From contig CAYLRY010000024.1 of the NCBI GenBank assembly GCA_964386535.1, positions 1-41,574 of the forward strand: 41,574 bases of DNA. Direction: 5' to 3'. A model generated the notes under the pieces. It ran no database searches, was not told the origin of the DNA, and saw only the letters and a program-made list of their open reading frames with translations. Origin of the DNA: CAYLRY01 sp964386535 (GTDB taxonomy: Bacteria > Chloroflexota > Dehalococcoidia > Dehalococcoidales > UBA3254). Positions 23,962 to 32,145 of this stretch are shown piece by piece. The position numbers were made by a program, and so were the translations under genes. Each line of letters starts with the position of its first letter. Positions within the stretch are counted from its first letter, which is position 1.

Positions 23962-24501
23962 ATGATGAACATCAATATATTCTCAAAGCTGGCCAGATAC
24001 TTCGGAACTGCGGTTATCGTTTATATATTGTATCTTATCCTTACCATCGGTACCGGTGATTTACTTCTCTGGAGCGCAGCCGAGTTGATTATCGGGATTA
24101 TCTTTGCCCTGGCAGTCGCCGCACCTTTATACAGCCGGTTTTTAAAAAACTTTCGCATGCTTAATCCTGTTCGCTGGCTGCTTTTTATGGTCTACCTGGT
24201 ACCGTTTTTCTGGGCTATGACAAAAGCCAATATCGATGTGGCCTACCGGGTTATTACCGGACGGATAAATCCTGGAATAGTCAGAATTTCAACTGGATTG
24301 AAGACCGATACAGCCCTGACAATGCTGGCCAACTCCATCACCCTGACGCCCGGTACACTGAGTGTGGATGTGGATGAAACCAGCAATGACCTTTACATTC
24401 ACTGGATTAACGTTAACACGGAATCCCTTAAAGGTCTTCCCTCAGACTATAAGGCAGTATGCGGTGATTTTCCTGACTGGGCAAGGAGGATAGCAGATTG
24501 A
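23962..24501 (+). CDS. mbhA: Membrane-bound hydrogenase subunit A (MnhE-like)
   Basis: 179 residues resembling Mrp antiporter subunit E: two or three N-terminal membrane segments (TAVIVYILYLILTIG; LIIGIIFALAVAAPL; LLFMVYLVPFFWAM) and a cytoplasmic tail with the characteristic NSITLTPGTLSVDVDE followed by LYIHWINV. In the Pyrococcus furiosus Mbh complex this subunit belongs to the Na+/H+ antiporter half. No ribosome site is visible before the ATG at 23962; an adjacent in-frame ATG at 23965 is an alternative. It is the first gene of a 14-gene operon. Confidence 0.88.
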   Translation: MMNINIFSKLARYFGTAVIVYILYLILTIGTGDLLLWSAAELIIGIIFALAVAAPLYSRFLKNFRMLNPVRWLLFMVYLVPFFWAMTKANIDVAYRVITGRINPGIVRISTGLKTDTALTMLANSITLTPGTLSVDVDETSNDLYIHWINVNTESLKGLPSDYKAVCGDFPDWARRIAD

Positions 24502-24752
24502 TGTGGTTAGCCGCAGTCATCGTGGTGATTGCCTGCATCGTTATCACCATTGGCAAGGTATTTATAGGGCCTGGTACGCCTACCCGCCTGGTAGCCTTTG
24601 ATACCGTTAACACCCTGGTGGTTGCTATTATGGTAGTACTGGCCGCTGTGCTGGACCAGGTTATTTTCGTCGATATTGCCATCGTCTATGCCTTACTTTC
24701 CTTTATAGTGACGCTGTACGTGGCGCGTTTGCTGGAAGGAAGGAAGCTATAA
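24501..24752 (+). CDS. mbhB: Membrane-bound hydrogenase subunit B (MnhF-like)
   Basis: 83 residues, three membrane helices, Mrp subunit F family (KVFIGPGTPTRLVAFDTVN followed by VDIAIVYALLSFIVTLYVA). The ATG at 24501 overlaps the TGA of mbhA (TGATG). A TTG one codon earlier, at 24498, is actually better placed behind the AAGGAGG site, so either start is possible. It is part of the ion-translocating module. Confidence 0.88.
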   Translation: MWLAAVIVVIACIVITIGKVFIGPGTPTRLVAFDTVNTLVVAIMVVLAAVLDQVIFVDIAIVYALLSFIVTLYVARLLEGRKL

Positions 24753-25118
24753 ATGACTGCCATCACAGTTGTTTCGAGCATATTTATTGTTATAGGATTA
24801 TTTTTCAACGTGATAGGGGTATTCGGTCTTTACCGGTTCCCGGATGTTTATACGCGTCTGCACTCGGCCACCAAATGCACCACCTTTGGCACCATATTTT
24901 TGATCCTGGCTGTAATTGCCGAGTCGGCCGGTGTTTGGATTTCAAAGGGTGATTTTTCATCCCAGTCTGTACTTTCGATACACGCTGTGATTGCTCTTAT
25001 CCTGCTTCTTGTCACCAACGCTACCGGGGCGCATGCTATTTCGCGGGCAGCCTACCGCAGCGGTGAGAAACCGGCACGCGCTGTTATAGATGACCTGGCA
25101 GGTAAAAAAGATGATTGA
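24753..25118 (+). CDS. mbhC: Membrane-bound hydrogenase subunit C (MnhG-like)
   Basis: 121 residues with three membrane helices. FGLYRFPDVYTRLHSATKC is the signature stretch of Mrp subunit G. The start codon follows the mbhB stop directly, with GGAAGGAAG as ribosome site. The C-terminal 25 residues are cytoplasmic and charged, and the last eight bases overlap mbhD. Confidence 0.9.
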   Translation: MTAITVVSSIFIVIGLFFNVIGVFGLYRFPDVYTRLHSATKCTTFGTIFLILAVIAESAGVWISKGDFSSQSVLSIHAVIALILLLVTNATGAHAISRAAYRSGEKPARAVIDDLAGKKDD

Positions 25119-25356
25119 CGCTATTTACCTGCACCTCATTATCCTGGTGGTTATCCTGGTCTGCGCCGCATATGCTGCGATTTCTAAAGATCTGCTATAT
25201 GCGGTAGTAGCGCTGTCAGTGTTGAGCGTATTACTGGCTCTTGAATTCTTTTTACTGCGCGCTCCAGACGTTGCGATTGCAGAGGCTGCTATCGGCGCTG
25301 CAATCACGGCTGCTCTTTTCATTATAGTTATCCGGGCCACCAGGAGGATGGAGTAG
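25111..25356 (+). CDS. mbhD: Membrane-bound hydrogenase subunit D (DUF4040/MrpA C-terminal part)
   Basis: 81 residues from the ATG at 25111 (MIDAIYLHLIIL). An upstream start would lie deep inside mbhC and is rejected. Three membrane helices with LEFFLLRAPDVAIAEAAIGA, the piece equivalent to part of the C-terminal region of MrpA, which in Mbh complexes is encoded separately. It overlaps the mbhC stop by eight bases. Confidence 0.87.
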   Translation: MIDAIYLHLIILVVILVCAAYAAISKDLLYAVVALSVLSVLLALEFFLLRAPDVAIAEAAIGAAITAALFIIVIRATRRME

Positions 25357-25358
25357 CC

Positions 25359-25637
25359 ATGAGGAATATTATTGCCTGGGTATTCCTAGTGCTCCTGTCG
25401 GTTCTTATAATCGCCGGAGTACTGGCCATGCATCCGTTCGGTAAGCCTTCTGCCCCCATGGACGATTACATGATTAACCACGCTCAGGCAGAAACCGGCA
25501 GTAATAATGTGGTCACGGCTGTTCTTTTCGATTATCGTGGATTCGATACCCTGGGAGAAGCCACTGTCCTTTTCGCCGCCGTAGGCGGAGTCCTGCTGGT
25601 ACTGAGAACTATAAAAAAAAGAAAGGATAACGACTGA
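25359..25637 (+). CDS. mbhE: Membrane-bound hydrogenase subunit E
   Basis: 92 residues: an N-terminal membrane helix, a periplasmic-side loop, then FDYRGFDTLGEATVLFAAVGG leading into a second helix. FDYRGFDTLGE is the signature of MbhE and the matching part of MrpA/B. It ends in a basic cytoplasmic tail. The TGA overlaps the ATG of mbhF. Confidence 0.87.
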   Translation: MRNIIAWVFLVLLSVLIIAGVLAMHPFGKPSAPMDDYMINHAQAETGSNNVVTAVLFDYRGFDTLGEATVLFAAVGGVLLVLRTIKKRKDND

Positions 25638-26095
25638 TGTCAAAGATAGTCCGCAGTGTTGCTATACCAATAGCTCTCTTCGGTATGATTTTCGGTCTGT
25701 ATATCATCATGCATGGGCATTTGACACCGGGGGGTGGATTTCAGGGGGGAGCAGTCATCGCCTCGGTGGTTGTCCTTTTCGTGGTGGCCTTTGGAGTTGG
25801 GCGTGTGAAGAAATCAATCAGGGAGAAACATCTATCTCTTCTCGAAAGCGGCGGAGCACTGCTTTTTATAGGATTGGCCTTTGGCGGAATCGGTATTGCA
25901 TTTTTTTATAATTTTCTGGTCGGCTCGCCGTTCTTCGGCAATATCCCTCCTTCCGGGCCCAATACCGGTGATGTTTGGTCAGGCGGTGTATTACCTTTAA
26001 TGAATTTCGGAGTCGGTTTCAAGGTAATAGCCGGTCTTTCCGCAGTTGTGCTTGCCATGGCGTTTTTTGCCGGTGGCGACGAAAAGGAGGAATAA
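25637..26095 (+). CDS. mbhF: Membrane-bound hydrogenase subunit F (MnhB-like)
   Basis: 152 residues with four membrane helices. IIMHGHLTPGGGFQGGAVIA near residues 23-42 is diagnostic of Mrp subunit B. The longer loop before the last helix (FFGNIPPSGPNTGDVWSGG) resembles that of archaeal MbhF. The start overlaps mbhE and the stop overlaps mbhG by one base each, indicating coupled translation. Confidence 0.9.
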   Translation: MSKIVRSVAIPIALFGMIFGLYIIMHGHLTPGGGFQGGAVIASVVVLFVVAFGVGRVKKSIREKHLSLLESGGALLFIGLAFGGIGIAFFYNFLVGSPFFGNIPPSGPNTGDVWSGGVLPLMNFGVGFKVIAGLSAVVLAMAFFAGGDEKEE

Positions 26096-26448
26096 TGCAA
26101 TCTATAATTGACAATTTCCCGTTTGTTATTGCGGCTTTGCTCTTAGGTGTAGGGCTTTACGTTCTGTTGTTTAAAAGAAACCTGGTGAAAATCGTAATGG
26201 GTATCGCCATCATTTCATCGGCCGTAAATTTATTTCTGGTTACCCTTGGATACCGCCAGGACGGAGTGGCCCCCATATTTACTCTTTCACCGGAAGGCGT
26301 GATGGTGCTACCCGTGGTCCAGGCTCTTACACTGACGAATATTGTCATAGGTGTATCTGTTACTGCCCTGATGCTATCGCTGATTATGCGGTATTACCGT
26401 CATACTGGCCATATAGATTCTAAAAAAACCAGGATACTGAAAGGCTAA
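26095..26448 (+). CDS. mbhG: Membrane-bound hydrogenase subunit G (MnhC/NuoK-like)
   Basis: 117 residues from the ATG at 26095, which overlaps the TAA of mbhF and follows AAAGGAGG; the open frame extends further back but that part lies inside mbhF. Three membrane helices with VVQALTLTNIVIGVSVTAL, a well conserved Mrp subunit C/NuoK segment containing the polar residues of the ion path. Confidence 0.9.
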   Translation: MQSIIDNFPFVIAALLLGVGLYVLLFKRNLVKIVMGIAIISSAVNLFLVTLGYRQDGVAPIFTLSPEGVMVLPVVQALTLTNIVIGVSVTALMLSLIMRYYRHTGHIDSKKTRILKG

Positions 26449-26450
26449 CT

Positions 26451-28019
26451 GTGGAATACCTCACTCTGCACTCTCCTGTGCTGATAATCGCCCTACCGCT
26501 GCTGGCAGCCTTCATTACACCACTCCTTGGACGCCTGGGTGACCGGTGGCGAAATGCTTTGAACGGCGTATTGATGGTCTGCGTGATATTCCTGGTCATC
26601 ACGCTGGCTGTGGATGTCTATACAGGTGGGATGCGCGTTTATACCCTGGGCGCTCCTATTCCGGGAATGACTATTCCGCAGGATTTCACCCTACCGGTGA
26701 GAATCCTGCTCCAGGTGGACGGCATGTCCGTTTTTATGGCCATTACGGTAAGTGTGGTAACCCTGGCTGCGCTGGTCTACTCATTCCAGTTTATGAAAGG
26801 GAAGAGCGGACAGGATGGGTTTTATTCCCTGCTCATGCTGCTTTACGCAGGCATGGTCGGCCTTGTGCTGACCGGAGACATGTTCAACCTTTTCGTTTTT
26901 TTTGAAATAATCTCCATCGCAGGCGCAGGCCTGGTGGCTTACCGCGCTGCGCAAGCCGATGCACTGGAAGGCAGCTTCAAATATATCATAATCTCAACAG
27001 TCAGCGGTCTCATGGTGCTCTTCTCCATCGGCCTCTTATATGGTCAATATAATGTATTGAGCATCGCTGCGCTGGCACAGGATATCCAGTATACGACTCC
27101 AGACATGGTCACTCTGGCTTTACTGATAATCGCTTTTGCCCTTAAACTGGCGGCTGTTCCACTGCATATGTGGGCGCCGGACACCTATTCTGTAGCCCCG
27201 GCCGGTATAACTCCCATGGTTTATACCTCAAGCGCTGCCAGCATGTATGCTCTTTACCGTGTTACTTTCACTTTATATGGCGGTCATTTCGAACCGGCTT
27301 CCATCGGATGGCTGATCATTATTCTCGGTGTGCTCAGCATGCTTGTAGGTGTTCTGATGGCCATCCGGCAGACAGACATCAAGCGTCTGATGGCTTACCA
27401 TGCCATTTCTCAAAGCGGTTATATGCTGCTCGGTCTCGGGGTGGGTGTTGCCGTTCTTGCTGATCCAGTGGCGCTAGCCTCCTACGGACGGGATGCCATG
27501 GACGGCGGACTGTTTCATCTGATTAACAATGCCCTATATAAAGGCATGCTCTTTCTTACTGCGGAGGCTATTTTCTTCCGTATCGGTACGCGGGATCTGA
27601 ATATGATGGGCGGGCTGGGTCATAATATGAAATGGACGGCGGTTTTTTTCATCATCGGGGCGCTTGCCATTGCCGGCATTCCTCCCACCAATGGATTTGC
27701 TTCCAAGCTGCTCATTTACCAATCAGTCTTCCAGTTTAACCCGCTGCTGTCAATAATCGCTATGTTCGTTTCTCTTTTAACACTGGCCTCCTTTGCCAAG
27801 GTCTTCTGCTCAGCTTTTACCGGACCGCAACTGGCAGTGTGGAAAGATACAAAAGAAGTTCCCGCTTCATTACTTGTCGGTATGGGGATCATGGCGGTAT
27901 GCATCATCTTTTTCAGCCTTTTCCCCGGTCTGGTGATTGATAATATTGTTGCTCCGGCAACAGACGCGCTCCTTGATCAGGCTGGTTATATAGAACGAGT
28001 CATGGGTATGGTTCCTTAA
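26451..28019 (+). CDS. mbhH: Membrane-bound hydrogenase subunit H (MnhD/NuoN-like antiporter)
   Basis: 522 residues with about 14 membrane helices, the main antiporter-like subunit. Conserved charged positions are visible: the glutamate in FVFFEIISIAGAGLVAY (about residues 145-160), the lysine in LIIAFALKLAAVPLHMWAP (around 230), and KRLMAYHAISQSGYMLLG near 310. The start is GTG at 26451, two bases after the mbhG stop, with AAAGG upstream. It should convert the conformational or redox energy of ferredoxin oxidation into ion translocation. Confidence 0.93.
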   Translation: MEYLTLHSPVLIIALPLLAAFITPLLGRLGDRWRNALNGVLMVCVIFLVITLAVDVYTGGMRVYTLGAPIPGMTIPQDFTLPVRILLQVDGMSVFMAITVSVVTLAALVYSFQFMKGKSGQDGFYSLLMLLYAGMVGLVLTGDMFNLFVFFEIISIAGAGLVAYRAAQADALEGSFKYIIISTVSGLMVLFSIGLLYGQYNVLSIAALAQDIQYTTPDMVTLALLIIAFALKLAAVPLHMWAPDTYSVAPAGITPMVYTSSAASMYALYRVTFTLYGGHFEPASIGWLIIILGVLSMLVGVLMAIRQTDIKRLMAYHAISQSGYMLLGLGVGVAVLADPVALASYGRDAMDGGLFHLINNALYKGMLFLTAEAIFFRIGTRDLNMMGGLGHNMKWTAVFFIIGALAIAGIPPTNGFASKLLIYQSVFQFNPLLSIIAMFVSLLTLASFAKVFCSAFTGPQLAVWKDTKEVPASLLVGMGIMAVCIIFFSLFPGLVIDNIVAPATDALLDQAGYIERVMGMVP

Positions 28020-28050
28020 AATATGAAATGAAAGTCGGAGAATCAGAAAG

Positions 28051-28389
28051 TTGTCTTTTATCACATATGGTCACGGCGCCTGGAATCCTTTGATCTGGCT
28101 GGGGGTACTGCTGGTGATGGGAGGGCTGGTCATTTTATTAAGGAGTAGAGGACGAAACCCGTATAAAAAAGAAACAGCCCAAACGGATGTTTTCATCTCC
28201 GGTAACCCTGTGAACTCTGCCGAGCAATTACAGGTAAAGGCGCATAATATTTACTGGGGGTTTTTCGAGGCTTTTAAAGGATTTTTTAATATTATCAATC
28301 GACCGCATACCGGCATCATTAATGATTATATTTTATGGCTCGTCGGCTCTGCGGGACTAGCAATACTGCTGGTACTTCTGGCAGGATAA
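28051..28389 (+). CDS. mbhI: Membrane-bound hydrogenase subunit I
   Basis: 112 residues from a TTG at 28051 (SFITYGHGAWNPL). Two membrane helices, at about residues 12-30 and 92-111, flank a cytoplasmic middle (NPYKKETAQTDVFISGNPV) and an amphipathic stretch. This is the MbhI layout: the linker between the antiporter half and the hydrogenase half, related to the long lateral helix of NuoL. GGAG lies about 12 bases upstream. Confidence 0.82.
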   Translation: MSFITYGHGAWNPLIWLGVLLVMGGLVILLRSRGRNPYKKETAQTDVFISGNPVNSAEQLQVKAHNIYWGFFEAFKGFFNIINRPHTGIINDYILWLVGSAGLAILLVLLAG

Positions 28390-28419
28390 TAAAAATCAGG
28401 CAGATATCAGGAATAAATA

Positions 28420-28854
28420 ATGAACGTCATGACTTTTAACCGGGCATTATGGGTCTATCATGTCAATACCGGATCGTGCAACGGCTGCGATATAGAGATA
28501 ATGTCACTGTTGACGCCGCGTTATGATATTGAACGCTTCGGAATCCGGTTGGTAGGCAGCCCACGCCATGCCGATGTGCTTCTGGTCACCGGACCTGTCG
28601 CCCGAACCATGGAAGACGCTGTTCGCCGTGTTTACAAGCAAACACCTGACCCCAAGATAGTAATGGCGGTTGGCAACTGTGGTACGGAAGGTGATGTATT
28701 CCACGAGGGCTACAGTCTTGTGGGGCCTATAGACCAGATACTTCCGGTAGATGTTTATGTGATCGGCTGCCCACCTCGCCCTGAAGCAATAATAGATGGG
28801 GTAGTCAAAGCCTGGAAAAAGCTGGAAAGCGCTGAGAGCAAAGGGAAACTTTAA
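28420..28854 (+). CDS. mbhJ: [NiFe] hydrogenase small subunit (NuoB-like)
   Basis: 144 residues, soluble, carrying the proximal [4Fe-4S] cluster next to the NiFe site. The cysteines C20 and C23 (GSCNGCDIE), C87 (GNCGTEG) and C117 (GCPPRPE) match the NuoB/Ech/Mbh small-subunit pattern, including the EGDVFHEGY stretch. The length is typical of group 4 hydrogenases, which lack the extra clusters of uptake hydrogenases. Its TAA overlaps the ATG of mbhK. Confidence 0.94.
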   Translation: MNVMTFNRALWVYHVNTGSCNGCDIEIMSLLTPRYDIERFGIRLVGSPRHADVLLVTGPVARTMEDAVRRVYKQTPDPKIVMAVGNCGTEGDVFHEGYSLVGPIDQILPVDVYVIGCPPRPEAIIDGVVKAWKKLESAESKGKL

Positions 28855-29420
28855 TGGAAAGGCTATCACCTCAACAAATAATTGATAGTTTCAAAGAAGT
28901 CCTCGGAAGTGGTTTTATTACCGCTACTATTTACCAGCGTGAAGTGGCTGTGGCAAAAAACCGTTTCCGCAGCTTATGGATAACCATTATAAGGGAATCG
29001 TTCCTGGATGCTGTGCGGCATGTAGTATCTTTGGAGCCTCATCCCCATCTGGCCATGATTACCGGCAGGGATACCGGCGCAGATATCGAAATGCTTTATC
29101 ATTTCACCATTTATTTCGGTCGACATCTTGAAGAGTTGAACCTGGCCTTGCGCCTGTCCCTGCCAAAGAACGACCCTGTAATACCAACCGTGACCGGTTT
29201 TATCCCAGGCGCAATATTCAGCGAACGGGAAATTCAGGAGATGATGGGAGTTAGAGTTGACGGAATACCGGATAACCGCCGCCTGCTTCTGGAAGGCGTA
29301 TTACCTGAAGGCGTTTATCCCTGGCGAAAGGATGATGCCGAACTACAAAAATACCTGCGTGTGCTGCCGGGCCGAAAACCCGCCTGCAGTGTAGACAAAG
29401 AAGAATCACATGACCTCTGA
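28854..29420 (+). CDS. mbhK: Hydrogenase subunit K (NuoC-like)
   Basis: 188 residues of the complex I 30-kDa family. It shows YHFTIYFGRHLEELNL and the signature FSEREIQEMMGVRVDGIPD with the downstream RLLLEGVLPEGVYPWRKDD. It is a structural subunit contacting the large subunit in the peripheral arm, without cofactors. It overlaps mbhJ by one base and mbhL by eleven. Confidence 0.9.
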   Translation: MERLSPQQIIDSFKEVLGSGFITATIYQREVAVAKNRFRSLWITIIRESFLDAVRHVVSLEPHPHLAMITGRDTGADIEMLYHFTIYFGRHLEELNLALRLSLPKNDPVIPTVTGFIPGAIFSEREIQEMMGVRVDGIPDNRRLLLEGVLPEGVYPWRKDDAELQKYLRVLPGRKPACSVDKEESHDL

Positions 29421-30654
29421 AGAACCAAAAAAGACCTCCTATACTTTACCTATCGGCCCGATTCACCCGGCCTTAAAAGAGCCTATACAGCTTGATCTGG
29501 AAATAGACGGAGAACAGGTTGTGGGTGTGGATGTCAAGGTTTCGCAGGTGCACCGGAGCATTGAGTGGTTGGGCATGAATCGCAATAATATCGTACAGAC
29601 CATTTATCTTGCCGAACGGATATGCGGGATCTGTAATATCTGTCATCCTCTCTGCCTGGTTATGGCTGTGGAGCAGGCAGCAGGTATAACCCCGCCGGAA
29701 CGGGCAGAATATGTACGTACCATAGCTTCAGAAATGGAGCGTATCCATTCACACCTTCTCTGGGCAGGAGTAGCCGCACATGAGATAGGCTTTGATACCG
29801 TTTTTTACATGACCTGGCGCGCTCGCGAAGAAATTATGGATACCATAGAATTCGTTTTCGGCAACCGGGTTACCAAGGCCATTATGCAGGTCGGCGGGGT
29901 ACGGAGGGATATTACTTCAGAGCACGTTGCCCGCCTGCGGCAGGGACTGGATTTTTATAAAGGCATTTATGAGCAACTACAGCGCGTTCTACTGGAGGAT
30001 GAGACCATCAAGATGCGCTGCCGCAATGTTGGCATTTTGAGTAAACAGGAAGCCTTAGAACTTCTGGCTGTCGGCCCTATGGCCAGGGCCAGCGGTGTAC
30101 CTAAAGACGTTCGCCAGGACCAGGCCTATGCAGCATATGCTGACCTTGATATAAAGGCCATCTTGCCGGATGCCTTCGCAGGGAAAATCACCGGCGATGT
30201 TTACGACCGTATTATTGTCCGGTTGCTTGAGATCGTCCAGTCCATAGAAATCATCGAACAATGTCTGACCAGGATGCCCACTGGTCCGATACTGGCTGAA
30301 ACAAAAATGCCGAAATTACTGCGTTATCTTGCCGATGCCGCAGGTGAAGGAGTAGGGCGAGTTGAAGCTCCTCGCGGGGAAGATATTCATTATGTCCGGC
30401 TGGAAAAGGGCGTGGTGCCGCTCTCAACGTGGCATTTGCGCGCTCCTACCTACGTTAACCTTATGGCTGTACCAGCCATATTAAAGGGTCTACAGATAGC
30501 TGACGTGCCTATTGCTTTCGCCTCCATAGACCCCTGCATGTCCTGTACTAACCGCCTGACCCTTACCGACTGCGCTACTGGCCGCCGCTCAGTTATAACC
30601 TGGCAGGAAATGCACCGGCTTTCAGTAGAGAAAACCAGGAAATTGCTCGAATGA
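29410..30654 (+). CDS. mbhL: [NiFe] hydrogenase large subunit (NuoD-like)
   Basis: 414 residues, the catalytic subunit that reduces protons to H2. The four nickel-iron cysteines are present: C72 and C75 in ERICGICNICHP, and C376 and C379 in DPCMSCTNR. This separates it from complex I NuoD and from Mbx/Mbs sulfur-reducing homologues, in which the pairs are incomplete. After R382 there is a tail of exactly 32 residues, like the tail that HycI removes from HycE after the arginine of DPCMSCTDR, so maturation by the neighbouring protease is predicted. It overlaps mbhK and mbhM. Confidence 0.95.
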   Translation: MTSEEPKKTSYTLPIGPIHPALKEPIQLDLEIDGEQVVGVDVKVSQVHRSIEWLGMNRNNIVQTIYLAERICGICNICHPLCLVMAVEQAAGITPPERAEYVRTIASEMERIHSHLLWAGVAAHEIGFDTVFYMTWRAREEIMDTIEFVFGNRVTKAIMQVGGVRRDITSEHVARLRQGLDFYKGIYEQLQRVLLEDETIKMRCRNVGILSKQEALELLAVGPMARASGVPKDVRQDQAYAAYADLDIKAILPDAFAGKITGDVYDRIIVRLLEIVQSIEIIEQCLTRMPTGPILAETKMPKLLRYLADAAGEGVGRVEAPRGEDIHYVRLEKGVVPLSTWHLRAPTYVNLMAVPAILKGLQIADVPIAFASIDPCMSCTNRLTLTDCATGRRSVITWQEMHRLSVEKTRKLLE

Positions 30655-31667
30655 ACATGCCTATAGACAACATTGTATTAAAAACACTGGCTGTTATTGG
30701 AGTAGCCGTTCTGACGGTTCTGGCCGGTATATTTTTCAGCCTTATTTTTCGAGGCCTTGACCGCCGCTTATCTGCCCGCATGCAGGGAAGATATGGACCG
30801 CCGGTTGTTCAACCCTTCCGCGATATTTTCAAGCTGCTCATGAAGGAAAACATGGTACCCAAAGGAGCCATCTCATGGCTTTTTAATGCTGCCCCCCTTC
30901 TCGCTGCAGTAAGCACTGCCGTGCTTCTAATCTATATCCCCCTTTTCGGACAGCCGCCGGTGCTGAGCAGTTATAGTGATATCATCCTTGTACTCTATCT
31001 TCTCATTGTACCTTCGCTGGCCCTCATCACCGGAGGGTTTGCCTCCGGTTCTCCCTATGCCACTGTAGGTTCCCAGCGTGAAATGATTATCATGATGAGT
31101 TATGAATTGCCGCTGGCTGTGGTTATTTTATCTATTGTTTGGGTGATCAACCGGAATGGAGCTCCCGATCCCTTCCTGCTCAACACCATTAACAGTAATC
31201 CCTTCTGGAATTTAGTAGGACCTGCAGGTGTATGCGGCGGCATAATCTTACTGGCTGTTCTATGCATAGTCAGCCTGGGCGAATCAACCAAAGTCCCCTT
31301 CGATGTCGCTGAGGCAGAGACTGAGATCGCCGGTGGGATGCTGGTCGAGTATTCGGGTCGAAACCTCCTGCTCTTTTACCTTGCGGATATAATCAAGTCA
31401 TTCATCATGGCTTCAATCATCGTAGCGTTGTTCATCCCCTATAACCTGTCCCCCATTATTGGGGTATCAGCAGCTTTGCCTGCTGGCATCATAGACGGGT
31501 TATTCTTTCTCATCAAGGTGTTCATTGTGATGTTTTTCAGCCTTACTCTGGTACGTACTGCCGTAGCCAGGTTCACCATAACCCGGGCCAGTGCCGTTTA
31601 CGTAGTAGCTTTGACCGGCCTTGCACTTGCTGGAATGCTGCTATTCTGGGTTGATTCTTTGCTTTAG
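30651..31667 (+). CDS. mbhM: Hydrogenase membrane subunit M (NuoH-like)
   Basis: 338 residues with about eight membrane helices. RMQGRYGPPVVQPFRDIFKL near residues 43-62 and STKVPFDVAEAETEIAGG around 213-230 are the characteristic cytoplasmic loops of NuoH/HycD/EchB. It anchors the hydrogenase arm in the membrane and carries the acidic residues that link redox chemistry to ion movement. It starts four bases before the end of mbhL; an in-frame ATG at 30657 is an alternative start. Confidence 0.93.
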   Translation: MNMPIDNIVLKTLAVIGVAVLTVLAGIFFSLIFRGLDRRLSARMQGRYGPPVVQPFRDIFKLLMKENMVPKGAISWLFNAAPLLAAVSTAVLLIYIPLFGQPPVLSSYSDIILVLYLLIVPSLALITGGFASGSPYATVGSQREMIIMMSYELPLAVVILSIVWVINRNGAPDPFLLNTINSNPFWNLVGPAGVCGGIILLAVLCIVSLGESTKVPFDVAEAETEIAGGMLVEYSGRNLLLFYLADIIKSFIMASIIVALFIPYNLSPIIGVSAALPAGIIDGLFFLIKVFIVMFFSLTLVRTAVARFTITRASAVYVVALTGLALAGMLLFWVDSLL

Positions 31668-31676
31668 GAATATAGT

Positions 31677-32144
31677 ATGTGGGAAGTTACTGCCAATTTA
31701 TTAAAACAACTTTTTCGCAGACCAGCCACCAATCTTTTCCCGTCCGGGCGAGCCCCAGCTTCTACGCTGAAACTGCTGGATAAAGTTGCCAGACAGGAGG
31801 CTGTCCTTAATCCTCCGGTTGCCCCTCCGTCAGGATTCCGCGGCAAAATCGCTTATGACCGCGAAAACTGCACCGGCTGCCACCAATGCGTCAACATCTG
31901 CCCGACAAAAGCCATTGAATTCTTGCCGAAAGATAGAAAAATCAGGATATTTCTTGCCCGCTGCTGCTTTTGTGCCCAGTGCGTTGATGTCTGTCCAGTG
32001 CGCACACTGGCTATGACGGATGAATTTCTGCTCTCAGCTTATGATAAATATGATTCAAACCTGGTTGTGAATGATAGCGGCGAACTCCCCGGTTCGATCA
32101 AGCGTAAAATAAAAAGCGTATCTGAACAAAAACTGGAAGAGTGA
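31677..32144 (+). CDS. mbhN: Hydrogenase ferredoxin-like subunit N (NuoI-like)
   Basis: 155 residues with two [4Fe-4S] motifs: C65-x2-C68-x2-C71-x3-C75 (CTGCHQCVNICP) and C96-x2-C99-x2-C102-x3-C106 (CCFCAQCVDVCP). It accepts electrons from ferredoxin and passes them to MbhJ. The N-terminal 55 residues include a short amphipathic anchor. AGGAA lies upstream of the ATG. It is the last gene of the operon; its stop is one base from the stop of the convergent protease gene. Confidence 0.93.
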   Translation: MWEVTANLLKQLFRRPATNLFPSGRAPASTLKLLDKVARQEAVLNPPVAPPSGFRGKIAYDRENCTGCHQCVNICPTKAIEFLPKDRKIRIFLARCCFCAQCVDVCPVRTLAMTDEFLLSAYDKYDSNLVVNDSGELPGSIKRKIKSVSEQKLEE

Positions 32145-32145
32145 G

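Noticed and set aside
23962..32144. Respiratory complex I or a plain Mrp antiporter
   Set aside because: The large subunit keeps all four NiFe cysteines, NuoE/F/G are absent, and a HycI protease gene is adjacent, so a hydrogenase fits better.
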